From Gemmatimonadota bacterium (GTDB lineage: Bacteria; Gemmatimonadota; Gemmatimonadetes; Longimicrobiales; RSA9): 64,000 nucleotides of DNA. The DNA lies in NCBI GenBank assembly GCA_007126035.1, contig SLCC01000015.1, positions 1 to 64,000 on the forward strand, given 5' to 3'. A program made the translations under genes and the position numbers. The notes below the pieces were generated by a model. The model was given only the letters and a program-made list of their open reading frames with translations, made no database searches and was not told the DNA's origin. Shown here one piece after another: positions 24,578 through 33,706 of the stretch. Within the stretch, counting starts at the first letter, position 1. Every line of letters starts with the position of its first letter.

Positions 24578-26176
24578 ATGGCGCTCGTCGAGCGCGTGAT
24601 GGACAGGACGGTCGCCGGGGCGCTGGAGGCGCGGGCTGCCGAGGATGGCGACCGCGTCTTTCTGATTTCCGGATCCCGCAGGTTCACCTACCGACAGGTG
24701 AACGAGCAGGCGACGGCGTTGGCCGCGTCACTCCGGGAGTTGGGCATCGAGCGCGAAGACCGCATCGGTCTGGACCTCCCGAACTGGACCGAGTTCATCA
24801 TAGCGCTGTTCGCTGCCGCCAAGCTCGGTGCAGTAATCGTCCCGCTCAATCCCCGCTACACGGTGCCGGAGCTGCAGTACATGCTGCGGCATTCGGAGGC
24901 CAGCGCGGTGGTTTGCGCCGAGGACTTCGCCGGCATCGATTACCTGGAACTGTACGAGGGCTTCCTGGGCTCGCTCCCCGAGCTCCAGTACCTGGTCACG
25001 GTGGGTGAGGCCGACCTCTGGTACGACGACCGCATCTACCAGTTCGAGGACCTGATTTCCAGCGGCGAGGGTCGCCCGTTCGAGGCGGAGCACGTATTGC
25101 CCGCCGACACCTTCGCCATCCTCTACACGTCGGGCACCATGGGCAAGCCGAAGGGCGTGGCTCTGACCCATGAGAACATGCTGGTCACAGCCGCCGCCAC
25201 GGTGGACACGCTGGGGCTGACTCGAGACGACGTCGTCTTCGGTGTGACCACCGTCTTCCACGTGTTCGGCCTGGGTCCGGGTATACTGGGCACGATGGTG
25301 GCGGGAGCGTCCCTGGTCCTCCAGGAGCAGTTCGAGCCGGCGGACGCGCTGGCCGTGATCGAGAAGCACAGGGCCACGGTCCACTACGGCGTGCCCACCG
25401 TCTTCATCACCGAGCTCCGGGAGTTGGAGGAACGGTCCTACGACCTCTCCTCGTTGAGGACCGGGATCGTGGCCGGGGCGCCCGTGAGCGATGATCTGGT
25501 ACGACGGATACGTGAGGAGCTGTGCCCGGAGCTGTGCGTCGCCTACTCCCTGACGGAGACGGCCTCCACGCTGGCCATGACACGTCCTGACGACCCGCCG
25601 GAGAAGCATCTGTTCACCGTGGGTCGGCCGCTGCCGGATGTGGAGTTGCGGATCATGGACTTCGACGGCAGCATCCTGCCGGTGGAGAGTCTGGGCGAGA
25701 TCGGGGTAAGAGGTCCTGGCGTGATGCAGGGCTACTACCGTCAGCCCGGTGAGACCTCGCACGTCTTCGACGAGGACGGCTACTTTCAGACAGGCGACCT
25801 GGGCATGCTGGACGAGGAGGGTTTCCTCCACATCGTAGGGCGCCGGAAGGAGTTGATAATCCGCGGTGGGTTCAATGTGTACCCCCGCGAGGTCGAGGAC
25901 CGGCTGCACGCTCATCCGGCAGTGATGGATGTTGCGGTGATCGGCTTGCCGCACGAGGTGCTCGGCGAGGTTGTGTGTGCGTGTGTCGTGCCCGTCGAAG
26001 GCGCGATCGTGACCGGCGAGGAGATCAGGGAATGGTGCCGGGCCACGCTGGCGGACTTCAAGGTCCCTGACCTGGTCCGCTTCTTCGACTCGTTCCCTCT
26101 GACAGGGAGCGGTAAGGTCCGGCGGGTCGAGCTGGCGCGGATGCTGAGCGCCGAGGAATCGAGCCGCAGGCCATAG
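24578..26176 (+). CDS. AMP-binding acyl-CoA synthetase/ligase
   Basis: The enzyme activates a carboxylic acid with ATP and CoA by way of an acyl-adenylate. The 532-residue product has the ATP-binding P-loop ILYTSGTMGKPKGV near residue 180, the YSLTETA motif, the hinge GYFQTGDLGMLDEEGFLHIVGRRKELIIRGG read in two parts, and the catalytic Lys near the end in LTGSGKVRR. Fatty or aromatic acids are the likely substrates. It fits the etf and fabI genes nearby in fatty-acid metabolism. The ATG at 24578 has GGAG 6 nt upstream; a GTG at 24545 is the alternative. Confidence 0.92.
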   Translation: MALVERVMDRTVAGALEARAAEDGDRVFLISGSRRFTYRQVNEQATALAASLRELGIEREDRIGLDLPNWTEFIIALFAAAKLGAVIVPLNPRYTVPELQYMLRHSEASAVVCAEDFAGIDYLELYEGFLGSLPELQYLVTVGEADLWYDDRIYQFEDLISSGEGRPFEAEHVLPADTFAILYTSGTMGKPKGVALTHENMLVTAAATVDTLGLTRDDVVFGVTTVFHVFGLGPGILGTMVAGASLVLQEQFEPADALAVIEKHRATVHYGVPTVFITELRELEERSYDLSSLRTGIVAGAPVSDDLVRRIREELCPELCVAYSLTETASTLAMTRPDDPPEKHLFTVGRPLPDVELRIMDFDGSILPVESLGEIGVRGPGVMQGYYRQPGETSHVFDEDGYFQTGDLGMLDEEGFLHIVGRRKELIIRGGFNVYPREVEDRLHAHPAVMDVAVIGLPHEVLGEVVCACVVPVEGAIVTGEEIREWCRATLADFKVPDLVRFFDSFPLTGSGKVRRVELARMLSAEESSRRP

Positions 26177-26343
26177 GGATGTAGCCGCCAGGCTTCTTGG
26201 CCGTCACAGGGGCGCAGGCGCTCCGCGACCGGCTGCCGGCCGACTGAAAGGTCCGCTGCCACCCGCGACCGGAGTCCCTGGCTCCCCTGGGCGAGTAGGG
26301 GCCTCGCGGCAGTGATATGGAACGGAACTGTCAAGCGAGGAAA

Positions 26344-28779
26344 ATGCAGACAATCATGACGGCCCCCCATCGGGGGGCAACGGGCGCATCCAGCGGACCT
26401 GGCGGCGCACCCAACGCAGCCCTGCTCATCGATTTCGATAATGTGACGATGGGCATCCGCAGTGACCTGACCCGCCAGCTCAAGGAACTACTCAACAGCG
26501 ACATCATCAAGGGCAAGGTGGCCGTACAGCGGGCTTACGCCGACTGGCGCAGGTACGCTCAGTACATCGTGCCGCTCTCCGAGGCGTCGGTGGACCTGAT
26601 CTTTGCTCCGGCATACGGTAGCTCGAAGAAGAACGCCACCGATATCAGGCTCGCGATCGACGCCCTGGAGCTGGTGTTCACCCGACCCGAGATCGGCACG
26701 TTCATCCTGCTGTCGGGCGACTCCGACTTCAGCAGCCTGGTCCTCAAGCTGAAGGAGTACGGGAAGTACGTGATCGGGGTGGGACTGCGGGAATCCGCGT
26801 CGGACCTGCTGGTCCAGAACTGTGACGAATATTTCTCCTACTCGACGCTGACGGGTCTGACGCGGGCGGGCGAGGAGGACACAGTCGGCGCGCTGGACGC
26901 GTGGGAGCTGGCAGAGCGGGCGGTCAACCAGATGGCGGCCGACGAGGATGTGATGCGTTCGGACCGGCTGAAGCAGGTCATGCTCGAGCTGGACCCCACC
27001 TTCGACGAGGGCGAGCTGGGCTTCACCAAGTTCAACAAGTTCCTGGTCGAGGCGGCGGGCAGGGACCGCCTGGCTCTGCGGAAGCTGGACAACGGCCAGT
27101 ACGAGGTGCGGCCCTTCGAGCAGGCGTTGGCGGAGGCGGCGCCGGAGGCCAGGGAGGAGCGGCCCAGGGGGCGAGGTCGCAGGGATCGGAAGGAGGAGCA
27201 GCGGCCCCGACAGCCCCGTGAGGACCGGGCCGCTGCCGTGGCGGAGGCGGAGGCGGAGCCCGCGCCCCATCAACGGGAGCCTGAGCCCCGACGTGAGCGA
27301 CGTGAGGTCCGGGCGAGGCCGGAGGCTCGCCCCGCCGCCGAGGCGCCCAAGGTCGAGCAGCGCGCGGCGGCCCGACCCGCGCTGAGGGAGCGGCGAGCGG
27401 ACGAGCTCCAGGCAGGATACGACCTGGTGCGGCGAGCGGTCCAGGACCTGGTCCAGCGGCCTGGCGACAGCGCCCGAGACTCGGACATCAAGCGGAAGAT
27501 GCTGGAGCTCGAGCCGGGATGGGACGAGTCGAACCTGGGCTTCACCAAGTTCAGCCGGTTCCTGCGGCAGGCCCACGACGCGGAAGTGATCGACCTGGCC
27601 AGGAGCGCGGAGGGCTACTACGAGGCGCGGCCCGGCCGCGCAGTCGCCGGCGCCGCTCCTGAACGCAAGGAGCGGGGTCGAGAGCGGGAGCGGAAGGAGC
27701 GGACACGGCCCAGGGAGGCCTCCGCCCGCGCGACTGCTGCGCCAGCCACCTCGCCCGAGAGGGAGGTAGAGGCGGCTGCGAAAGCGGCGCCAACAGAGGA
27801 CGTAGAGCCAGTGGCCGAAGCGGCCATCGATCGCAGGGCCGAGCCGGTTGAGCCGGTAGCCGAGGTCGGTGCCGAGGCCGTGGAGCCGGTGGCGGCCGGA
27901 CCCGGCGAGCACCGGGAGCGAGAGGGCCGGGAAGCTGATCGTGGCCCCGGCCGCGGTCGTGATCGTCGGCGAGAGCGGGTTGCCACCGAGGCCGGGGCAG
28001 AAGCGGAGGCCGCGGCGGGAGAACCGACTGTGGCGGCTCGTGAGGAAGACGTCCCGGAAGAGGGGGCGCGGACGGAGGAGGCAGCGGCCGAGGCGCCCGC
28101 CGTGGCGCGACCGCCCACTCGCGCCGTCGGTTTCGGGGGCAGGCGCGGTCGTCGAGGCGCCGCCGAGGGCCCGCCACCGCTCCTGCCGGGCCAGGTCGTT
28201 GGCAGGAAGCGCGGTGCTGCAGAGGAGCAGACTGTTGCCGGTCCTGAGGAGCCGGCCGAGCCCGCTGACGAGATCCCGGCCGACATGGCCAGGGACACGG
28301 CGCCGGTAGGTCAGTCCGAGGCAGCGGCTGAGGCTGGGGCCGGTCCCAAGGACGACGAGCCTGAGGATGTGATCGTCGCGGCGCCTGCGGTACCTGCCCG
28401 AGAGCCGGTGGTCGAAGCCGCCGCGCCCGCCGACATCGATGAGGCTCTGACCACCGAGGAGCCAGCCGCCAGTGAGGCACCGGGCGCGAGCCCCGTGGAC
28501 CCGACGGCATTGGGTCTGCCAACGGAGCGAGGCGCGGTGATCCGGTACCTGTCGAACAGCTACCAGGGCGTGGGCCAGAAGACGGCGGAAGCGCTCATCG
28601 ATGCCTTCAGCGCCGAGGGCGTGTTCCAGGGTCTCAACGACCAGCCAGATCGGGTCAAGGAAATCCTGGGCGGCGGCCGCCGTACCGAGGTCCTGCTGAA
28701 CGCGTGGCAACGGGATTACCGGCGGCGGACCACCGGCGGCCATTCCAGCGGGCCGCAGGCCGAATCCAGCGATTCGTAG
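26344..28779 (+). CDS. NYN-domain ribonuclease-like protein with two LOTUS (OST-HTH) domains and HhH tail
   Basis: The product is about 811 residues. Residues of about 25-170 are a NYN/LabA-type PIN-like domain with its acidic residues (ALLIDFDNV, NATDIRLAIDAL, FILLSGDSDFSSLV), normally an RNase. Two LOTUS/OST-HTH repeats follow at about 182-257 (DAWELAERAV ... LGFTKFNKFL) and 355-427 (YDLVRRAVQ ... LGFTKFSRFL). They are separated by an Arg/Glu/Ala-rich linker; a second such linker of about 300 residues follows. The last 70 residues hold a helix-hairpin-helix (YQGVGQKTAEALIDAF). Both added modules bind nucleic acid, so an RNA or structured nucleic-acid nuclease is inferred. The ATG follows GAGGAAA. 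Confidence 0.88.
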   Translation: MQTIMTAPHRGATGASSGPGGAPNAALLIDFDNVTMGIRSDLTRQLKELLNSDIIKGKVAVQRAYADWRRYAQYIVPLSEASVDLIFAPAYGSSKKNATDIRLAIDALELVFTRPEIGTFILLSGDSDFSSLVLKLKEYGKYVIGVGLRESASDLLVQNCDEYFSYSTLTGLTRAGEEDTVGALDAWELAERAVNQMAADEDVMRSDRLKQVMLELDPTFDEGELGFTKFNKFLVEAAGRDRLALRKLDNGQYEVRPFEQALAEAAPEAREERPRGRGRRDRKEEQRPRQPREDRAAAVAEAEAEPAPHQREPEPRRERREVRARPEARPAAEAPKVEQRAAARPALRERRADELQAGYDLVRRAVQDLVQRPGDSARDSDIKRKMLELEPGWDESNLGFTKFSRFLRQAHDAEVIDLARSAEGYYEARPGRAVAGAAPERKERGRERERKERTRPREASARATAAPATSPEREVEAAAKAAPTEDVEPVAEAAIDRRAEPVEPVAEVGAEAVEPVAAGPGEHREREGREADRGPGRGRDRRRERVATEAGAEAEAAAGEPTVAAREEDVPEEGARTEEAAAEAPAVARPPTRAVGFGGRRGRRGAAEGPPPLLPGQVVGRKRGAAEEQTVAGPEEPAEPADEIPADMARDTAPVGQSEAAAEAGAGPKDDEPEDVIVAAPAVPAREPVVEAAAPADIDEALTTEEPAASEAPGASPVDPTALGLPTERGAVIRYLSNSYQGVGQKTAEALIDAFSAEGVFQGLNDQPDRVKEILGGGRRTEVLLNAWQRDYRRRTTGGHSSGPQAESSDS

Positions 28780-28780
28780 T

Positions 28781-29377
28781 CTGGATGAGCTGATCCCAGG
28801 GGCGCCGCTCCCGGCCGACTTCTACGCGAGGCCGGCCGAGGAGGTGGCGCCCCTTCTGATCGGTAAGCTCATCAGGTCTACACTCGGTGGGCGAGAGACC
28901 GCAGGCCGCATAGTAGAGACCGAGGCGTACACCGGGCCCGACGACCCGGCCTGTCATGCCGCCGCCCGCATTGGCCGCACCCCTCGCAACCAGGCCATGT
29001 ACGGCCCTCCGGGAACCGCATACGTATTCCTCAGCTACGGTATTCACTGGTGCCTCAACGCCGTGACTGATAGTGAGGGCTACCCCGCCGCCGTTCTCAT
29101 CCGCGCTCTCGAGCCCGTGGCCGGACTCAAAACCATGCGAGAGCGACGAGGTGTCCCCGACCGGGACCTGGCCCGCGGCCCCGGTCGCCTGACCCAGGCG
29201 CTGGACATCACCGGTGCCCTCGACGCCCACCCCCTGGACGCCCCGCCCCTGACCATCCACGACGCACCAGCCGTCAAGCCCGACGCCATCCTCGCCGCCC
29301 CCCGCATCGGGATCACCCGCGCCGCCGACTGGCCTCTACGGTTCACCCTCCGCGGCAGCCCCTGGATCAGCCGCTGA
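28781..29377 (+). CDS. 3-methyladenine DNA glycosylase (AAG/Mpg family)
   Basis: This base-excision repair enzyme removes alkylated purines. Motifs present: LPADFYARPAEEVAPLLIGK, IVETEAYTGPDDPACHAA (catalytic Glu), PGTAYVFLSYGIHWCLNAV, AVLIRALEP, and GPGRLTQALDI. The first in-frame ATG- or GTG-type codon with a reasonable reading is GTG at 28844. But homology clearly begins about 15 codons earlier, so the real start must be upstream. The only in-frame near-cognate there is CTG at 28781 (or 28790), directly after the stop of the NYN gene. Translation is probably coupled to that gene. The length of about 198 residues fits the family. Confidence 0.88.
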   Translation: MDELIPGAPLPADFYARPAEEVAPLLIGKLIRSTLGGRETAGRIVETEAYTGPDDPACHAAARIGRTPRNQAMYGPPGTAYVFLSYGIHWCLNAVTDSEGYPAAVLIRALEPVAGLKTMRERRGVPDRDLARGPGRLTQALDITGALDAHPLDAPPLTIHDAPAVKPDAILAAPRIGITRAADWPLRFTLRGSPWISR

Positions 29378-29545
29378 ACCCCCCCGCGAGCCCCCCGCGA
29401 ATCACAGCGAGCCCGCCTGCGAGCGCTAGCCGAGCCCGCCTGCTGGCGCGCAAGTGCCGGCCCACCGCTCTCGCCCCTGGCACAGCCTGTGCGACCAGAA
29501 GTGAGTGAGAACGCGAAGGTGTGTCTGCAGCATAGAGGAGGCTTC

Positions 29546-29749
29546 ATGGCCACGGTTCCCGGACCAGATCCGAACAAACCGCCACCGATTCCCGGTGCGC
29601 CCGCCCAGGAGCCGCCGCGCGAGGAACCCGAGCCGGAGCGGTACGAGCCGGCACCCCGGCGAGAAGATGAGTCCGATCCGGGTTGGGCACCTGAGAAGTG
29701 GACGCCGGAGAAGGAGGAAGAGGAGGTGGGCACGCCCACGCCTATGTGA
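29546..29749 (+). CDS. Small proline- and glutamate-rich protein
   Basis: The product is 67 residues. The ATG has GAGGAGG 4 nt upstream, a strong ribosome site. The sequence is low complexity: a Pro-rich start (PGPDPNKPPPIPGAP), then PREEPEPERYEPAP and a Glu/Lys-rich end. No signal peptide, membrane segment or known domain is visible. It is probably intrinsically disordered, and two hairpins follow directly. Function cannot be inferred. The 168 bp upstream is GC-rich with a repeated CGAGCCCGCCTGC (near 29410 and 29431) and holds no other gene. Confidence 0.65.
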   Translation: MATVPGPDPNKPPPIPGAPAQEPPREEPEPERYEPAPRREDESDPGWAPEKWTPEKEEEEVGTPTPM

Positions 29750-29763
29750 CGTTTGATGGCTGC

Positions 29764-29835
29764 CGGCCGATAGGATCGGCCGACAGTCGCCAGGGTGTAG
29801 GAAGGCGGCCCCGGGGCGAATCCAGTCGGGGCCGC
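29764..29835 (+). terminator. Two tandem hairpins after the small proline-rich gene
   Basis: The first is CGGCCGAT-AGG-ATCGGCCG (29764-29782). The second has perfect 9-bp arms GCGGCCCCG and CGGGGCCGC (29805-29813 and 29827-29835). There is no T-run, but the double hairpin before etfB suggests termination. Confidence 0.5.
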
Positions 29836-29975
29836 TCTCGTGGGCGCCGACATCGAATCCCGGTCACCCCTCCGCTAGGGGGAGACGGCAGGTTGTCGCT
29901 CCACATCTCCCTGTCTTTCTTCACCTCCACTCCCTAAATTGGCGGCCGGACCAACCGAGGAAGGAGTGATTCCCA

Positions 29976-30725
29976 GTGAACACAGTGGTGTGCATCAAGC
30001 GGGTCCCGGATTCGGAAGCCCGGATCAAGGTGGCGCCGGACGGTCAATCCATCGACCCGACCGGGCTGAAGTTCATCGTGAGTCCCTATGACGAGTTCGC
30101 GGTGGAGGCGGCTCTCCGGCTGAAGGAGCAGTCGGGTGGTGGCGAGACGGTGGCACTGACGCTGGGCGACGCGGCGGCCGGGGAGCAGGTTCGCTCTGTG
30201 TTGGCCATGGGCGCCGACCGCGCGATCCGGCTGGACGGCGAGGGTTCGCCGGACGGTCTTTCGGTGGCCAGGGCGCTGGCGAGCGAGCTGAGGGAACTGG
30301 GTCCTGACCTGATCCTGTTCGGCATGAAGGCCATGGACGATGATCAGCAGCAGGTGGGCCCAATGGTGGCCGAGCTGCTGGGCCTCCCGTGCGTTACCGT
30401 GGTGGCCGAGCTGGAAGCGGAGGACGGCAAGGTGTTGTGCCATCGGGAGATCGAGGGCGGCACCGAGGTCGTTGAGCTGGAGCTGCCCGCCGTGGTGACC
30501 GTCACGAAGGGGCCCTACGAGCCGCGATATCCGTCCCTGAAGGGTATCATGGCGGCCAAGAAGAAGCCGCTGGAGGAGAAGCCGGCGGAGGTCCCGGCCT
30601 CGCGGATCAAGGTCAGGCGTTACAGCGAGCCGCCGGCGCGGCCGGAGGGCAAGATCGTGGGCGAGGGCCCGGACGCGGTTCCGGAGCTGGTTCGCCTTCT
30701 TCGTGACGAAGCCAAGGTCCTGTAG
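29976..30725 (+). CDS. etfB: Electron transfer flavoprotein beta subunit
   Basis: EtfB pairs with EtfA to carry electrons from acyl-CoA dehydrogenases to ETF-quinone oxidoreductase. The 249-residue product starts with VVCIKRVPDSEARIKV and contains the AMP-binding and recognition-loop region (VALTLGDAAAGEQVRSVLAMGADRAI; LPAVVTVTKGPYEPRYPSLKGIMAAKKKPL). The GTG start follows AAGGAG. etfA follows after 9 bp. Acyl-CoA synthetase and fabI genes nearby support a role in fatty-acid turnover. Confidence 0.96.
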   Translation: MNTVVCIKRVPDSEARIKVAPDGQSIDPTGLKFIVSPYDEFAVEAALRLKEQSGGGETVALTLGDAAAGEQVRSVLAMGADRAIRLDGEGSPDGLSVARALASELRELGPDLILFGMKAMDDDQQQVGPMVAELLGLPCVTVVAELEAEDGKVLCHREIEGGTEVVELELPAVVTVTKGPYEPRYPSLKGIMAAKKKPLEEKPAEVPASRIKVRRYSEPPARPEGKIVGEGPDAVPELVRLLRDEAKVL

Positions 30726-30734
30726 GAGGCGAGC

Positions 30735-31712
30735 ATGTCGAGAATACTTGCCATAGCGGAACAGCGGGATGGCGCCCTCAAGCGGATATCCCAGGAGGTG
30801 GTGACGGCGGCCCGTCAGGTGGCGGACGGGATCGGTGGCGAGGTGGACGTGGTGGTGGTGGGCGCCGCCGGTATAGGTGCCGCGGCGAAGGCGCTGGGCA
30901 ACTACGGGGCTGACCGTGTGCTGGCCGTGGAGCATGAGGCTCTGGGGGCTTACAGCCCGGAGTCCTACACCAAAGCCATAGCAGACCAGGTCCAGGCGGG
31001 CGACTACTTCGCGGTCCTGTTTCCGGCGACTGCCGTGGGCCGGGACCTGGCGCCACGTGTGGCCGCCAGGCTGGACGTGCCGCTGGCCTCCGAGGCCACT
31101 GCCCTGGAGATCGAGGGGGAAGAGCTGGTGATCCGGCGGCCGGTTTACGCCGGGAAGGCTTTCGTCGACCTGACGCTGGACGCGGCTCCCCGTATCGTGA
31201 GTGTCCGGGCAAACATCTTCCGGGCACACGAGAGCCCCCGTGAGGCGACGGTGGAAACGGTGGCGGCCGAGCCCCAACCAAGCAAGGCGCGGGTGCGGGA
31301 GGTCCATGCCGGCGCCGGTGACAAGCCGGACGTCGCCGAAGCGACCGTGGTGGTGGCCGGCGGACGGGGTTTGAAGGACCCGGAGAACTGGAAGATCCTG
31401 GAGGATCTGGCGGACGCTCTCGGTGACGGGGTGGCGCTGGGTGCGTCACGGGCCGTGGTGGACGCCGGGTGGCGGCCCCATGCCGAGCAGGTGGGTCAGA
31501 CCGGGAAGGTCGTTTCGCCCCAACTCTACTTCGCCGTGGCCTTGAGCGGCGCGATCCAGCACCTGGCGGGCATGCGCACCGCCACCACGATCGTCGCCGT
31601 CAACAAGGATCCCGACGCGCCCATCTTCAAGGTGGCCGACTACGGGATCGTGGGCGACGCCTTCGAGGTGATCCCCCGCCTGGCGGATGAGATCCGGAAC
31701 GCCCGCGGATAG
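30735..31712 (+). CDS. etfA: Electron transfer flavoprotein alpha subunit
   Basis: The product is 325 residues. The N-terminal ETF domain is followed by the FAD-binding C-terminal domain with [41 protein letters not shown], and [21 protein letters not shown]. It forms a heterodimer with EtfB. The ribosome site is AGGAGGCGAGC before ATG. The gene pair converges on the ETF-quinone oxidoreductase gene, so donor and acceptor of the same electron route are clustered. Confidence 0.96.
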   Translation: MSRILAIAEQRDGALKRISQEVVTAARQVADGIGGEVDVVVVGAAGIGAAAKALGNYGADRVLAVEHEALGAYSPESYTKAIADQVQAGDYFAVLFPATAVGRDLAPRVAARLDVPLASEATALEIEGEELVIRRPVYAGKAFVDLTLDAAPRIVSVRANIFRAHESPREATVETVAAEPQPSKARVREVHAGAGDKPDVAEATVVVAGGRGLKDPENWKILEDLADALGDGVALGASRAVVDAGWRPHAEQVGQTGKVVSPQLYFAVALSGAIQHLAGMRTATTIVAVNKDPDAPIFKVADYGIVGDAFEVIPRLADEIRNARG

Positions 31713-31735
31713 ACGGGCACCGACTCGATCGACAG

Positions 31736-31757
31736 CCCGCCTGTAGACAGGAGCGGG
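31736..31757 (+). terminator. Hairpin after etfA
   Basis: Arms CCCGCCTGT and ACAGGAGCGGG pair with a 2-nt bulge 24 bp after the etfA stop. No T-run follows. Confidence 0.4.
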
Positions 31758-31772
31758 AACGCAGAGGCCCAG

Positions 31773-31867
31773 GCAGAGGCCGCGGCGAGACCATGAGGGG
31801 GCGAGGATGAGTCGTCGTGCTCGCGCTCTACCGGCTCGCTCGACGGATCTCGATCCGCGGCCTCTGC
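31773..31867. repeat. Long inverted repeat between convergent etfA and ETF-QO genes
   Basis: Arms GCAGAGGCCGCGGCGAGA (31773-31790) and TCTCG-AT-CCGCGGCCTCTGC (31848-31867) pair over 18 bp with one 2-nt bulge. They enclose a 57-nt loop that has smaller stems (GCGAG/CTCGC). It is non-coding. It could serve as a bidirectional terminator, be a structured RNA, or be a small inverted-repeat element. Confidence 0.6.
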
Positions 31868-31889
31868 GCGTTCTCACCTCTCGCGCCGG

Positions 31890-33554
31890 TCACATGCGTC
31901 TGTAGCGCGGTCCGCTCCCACCCTCCCGCGGCATCCATCTGGGCCCGATCACGTCGGTGGCTTTGCAGTCGATGCAGTTGGGGGCGTTGACCACCAGGTT
32001 GCCGTCGTCGTCCAGCTCGTAGACATCGGCGGGACACATATGGACGTAGAGCCGGGCTGCCTCCGGGCTGACGTCCTCTCCAACTATCAAGTGACTCGGG
32101 ATGTCGTCGCGGGTCTGGTTGCCCGACTTGAACACTGCGTCCACCTTGCTGAACGTGAGGGTGCCGTCGGGGGTGAACACGTCCGGCTGGCGGGTGGTGC
32201 GACGGGGTACGGCGGCATCGGCTTCCATGTCGATCTTACCGCCGGGGAACCGTCCGCCGGTGATGGTCATGAGCGCCGATTTCGCGCCGCCCCGGTAGAA
32301 CCCGTCCTTGAAGGCTAGTCTCATGTTGCGCGTCCGGTACAGGTCGCTCACGATGAAGCTGGAGTCCACGGCGCGGTCATAGGCCGCCAGTCGGCCCGCG
32401 GAGGTGTCATCCTCCTGGAGGGCCTGGAATATGGCCCGGGCTGCCAGGATCCCGGACTGCACCGCGTAATGGATGCCCTTGAGAGACGGCACGTCGACAA
32501 AGCCGGCTGCGTCTCCGAGGATCACGACGCCGTCACCGCTGCGACGCTGGGGGATCGAGTAATAGCCCCCCTCGGGGATGGTCTTGGCGCCCCATTCCAC
32601 CATCTCACCACCCTCCAGGTACTCGCAAAAGAGAGGGTGCGTCTTCATGTGCTGGAGCAGCACGTGCACGTCCAGGGTGGTGTCCCGATAGTCCATCCCC
32701 ACCACCAGTCCGATGGCCACCAGGTTCGGCTCCAGCGGGTACATGAAGCTGCCGCCGAAAGCGTCGTCGGGGAGCGGCCAGCCCATGGAGTGGATCACGC
32801 TGTCCACAGGCTTCTTCGTCTCCCAGATCTCCTTGACGCCCAAGGCGTAGACCTGCGGGTTCTCCGAGGGGATACCCTGCCAGTCAAGGTACGCCCGGGT
32901 CAGGGGGCCCCGGCTGCCGCCGGCCAGGGCCGTGACCCGAGCCAGTACGTCAGTGGGCGGAGCGTAACCGGTGCCCGGGGACCCGTCCCGACCAAGACCC
33001 GTGGGCGCTGTCCGCACGCCGACCACACGGTCATCATCGATCAGGAGCGAAGCGGCGGGAAAGCCGGTGAAGACGTTGACGCCCGCCGCTTCCGCCTTCT
33101 CACCCATCCAACGCACTATCTCCGAGATGGACGCCATACGGTTGCCGTGATTCCGCATGGGCGGCGGGACCGGGATGCGTATGGACCTGTTCTTCCGAAG
33201 CAGGTAGACCCGCTCGTTGTGGACCGTGCCGCGGAACGGGAAGTCATCATCCGGCACGCCGGGGAACAGCTCCCGGAACGGCCCCGGCTTGACCACGGCG
33301 CCCGACAGGTTGTGCTCGCCCAGGCCCTCCGCCTTCTCGAGTACGGCGATCTCGGTCTCACCCGGCCCATCGCCTCTCTCGTTGGCCTCCGCCACCAGGC
33401 GGGCCAACTCGATGGCGCCTGCCAGCCCCGCAGGCCCGCCACCCACGAAGACCACGTCCATGGGGACCGCCTCCTCGTCCGGCTCGTCGCGCACCAGTAG
33501 ACGGTCCCGGGGCAGCGACGGCTGGTGCCGCAGCGGTACGATCTCTTCAGCCAT
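31890..33554 (-). CDS. Electron transfer flavoprotein-quinone oxidoreductase
   Basis: This membrane-associated flavoprotein takes electrons from reduced ETF and passes them to quinone. The 554-residue product has the N-terminal FAD-binding VVFVGGGPAGLAGAIELARL, EKAEGLGEHNLSGAVV, and a second flavin motif VVILGDAAGFVDVPSLKGIHYA. The C-terminal cluster domain has Cys in HMCPADVYE and NCIDCKATD. Mitochondrial-type enzymes have CxxCxxC there; here the last Cys is Thr, leaving three of four ligands. The gene faces etfBA. Confidence 0.95.
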   Translation of the reverse strand: MAEEIVPLRHQPSLPRDRLLVRDEPDEEAVPMDVVFVGGGPAGLAGAIELARLVAEANERGDGPGETEIAVLEKAEGLGEHNLSGAVVKPGPFRELFPGVPDDDFPFRGTVHNERVYLLRKNRSIRIPVPPPMRNHGNRMASISEIVRWMGEKAEAAGVNVFTGFPAASLLIDDDRVVGVRTAPTGLGRDGSPGTGYAPPTDVLARVTALAGGSRGPLTRAYLDWQGIPSENPQVYALGVKEIWETKKPVDSVIHSMGWPLPDDAFGGSFMYPLEPNLVAIGLVVGMDYRDTTLDVHVLLQHMKTHPLFCEYLEGGEMVEWGAKTIPEGGYYSIPQRRSGDGVVILGDAAGFVDVPSLKGIHYAVQSGILAARAIFQALQEDDTSAGRLAAYDRAVDSSFIVSDLYRTRNMRLAFKDGFYRGGAKSALMTITGGRFPGGKIDMEADAAVPRRTTRQPDVFTPDGTLTFSKVDAVFKSGNQTRDDIPSHLIVGEDVSPEAARLYVHMCPADVYELDDDGNLVVNAPNCIDCKATDVIGPRWMPREGGSGPRYRRM

Positions 33555-33581
33555 GTCTCGACTCGCCGGTGAGTGTGTCCG

Positions 33582-33612
33582 GTAGAACTTGACAGTATAT
33601 CGTCCTGGCGCC
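33582..33612 (-). promoter_or_regulatory. Possible promoter of the ETF-quinone oxidoreductase gene
   Basis: On the minus strand a TATACT -10 lies about 40 nt before the ATG, with a weak -35 (TTCCTG) 17 nt upstream. Confidence 0.3.
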
Positions 33613-33706
33613 GTTGCAGGAATCGAACCGGCGCAGCGGCGCAGGCGCTGTCACTGGCTGCAGTGGCTCGCACCCGGACGTGGCAGGTACGAGGCGCTGG
33701 TAGGCG

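Noticed and set aside
33601..33640. tRNA-like T-loop (GGTTCGATTCC) with GCGCCA nearby on the minus strand
   Set aside because: The T-stem has a mismatch, no matching 5' acceptor arm or anticodon stem lies 60-80 nt upstream, and the region is better read as a promoter area for the ETF-quinone oxidoreductase gene.
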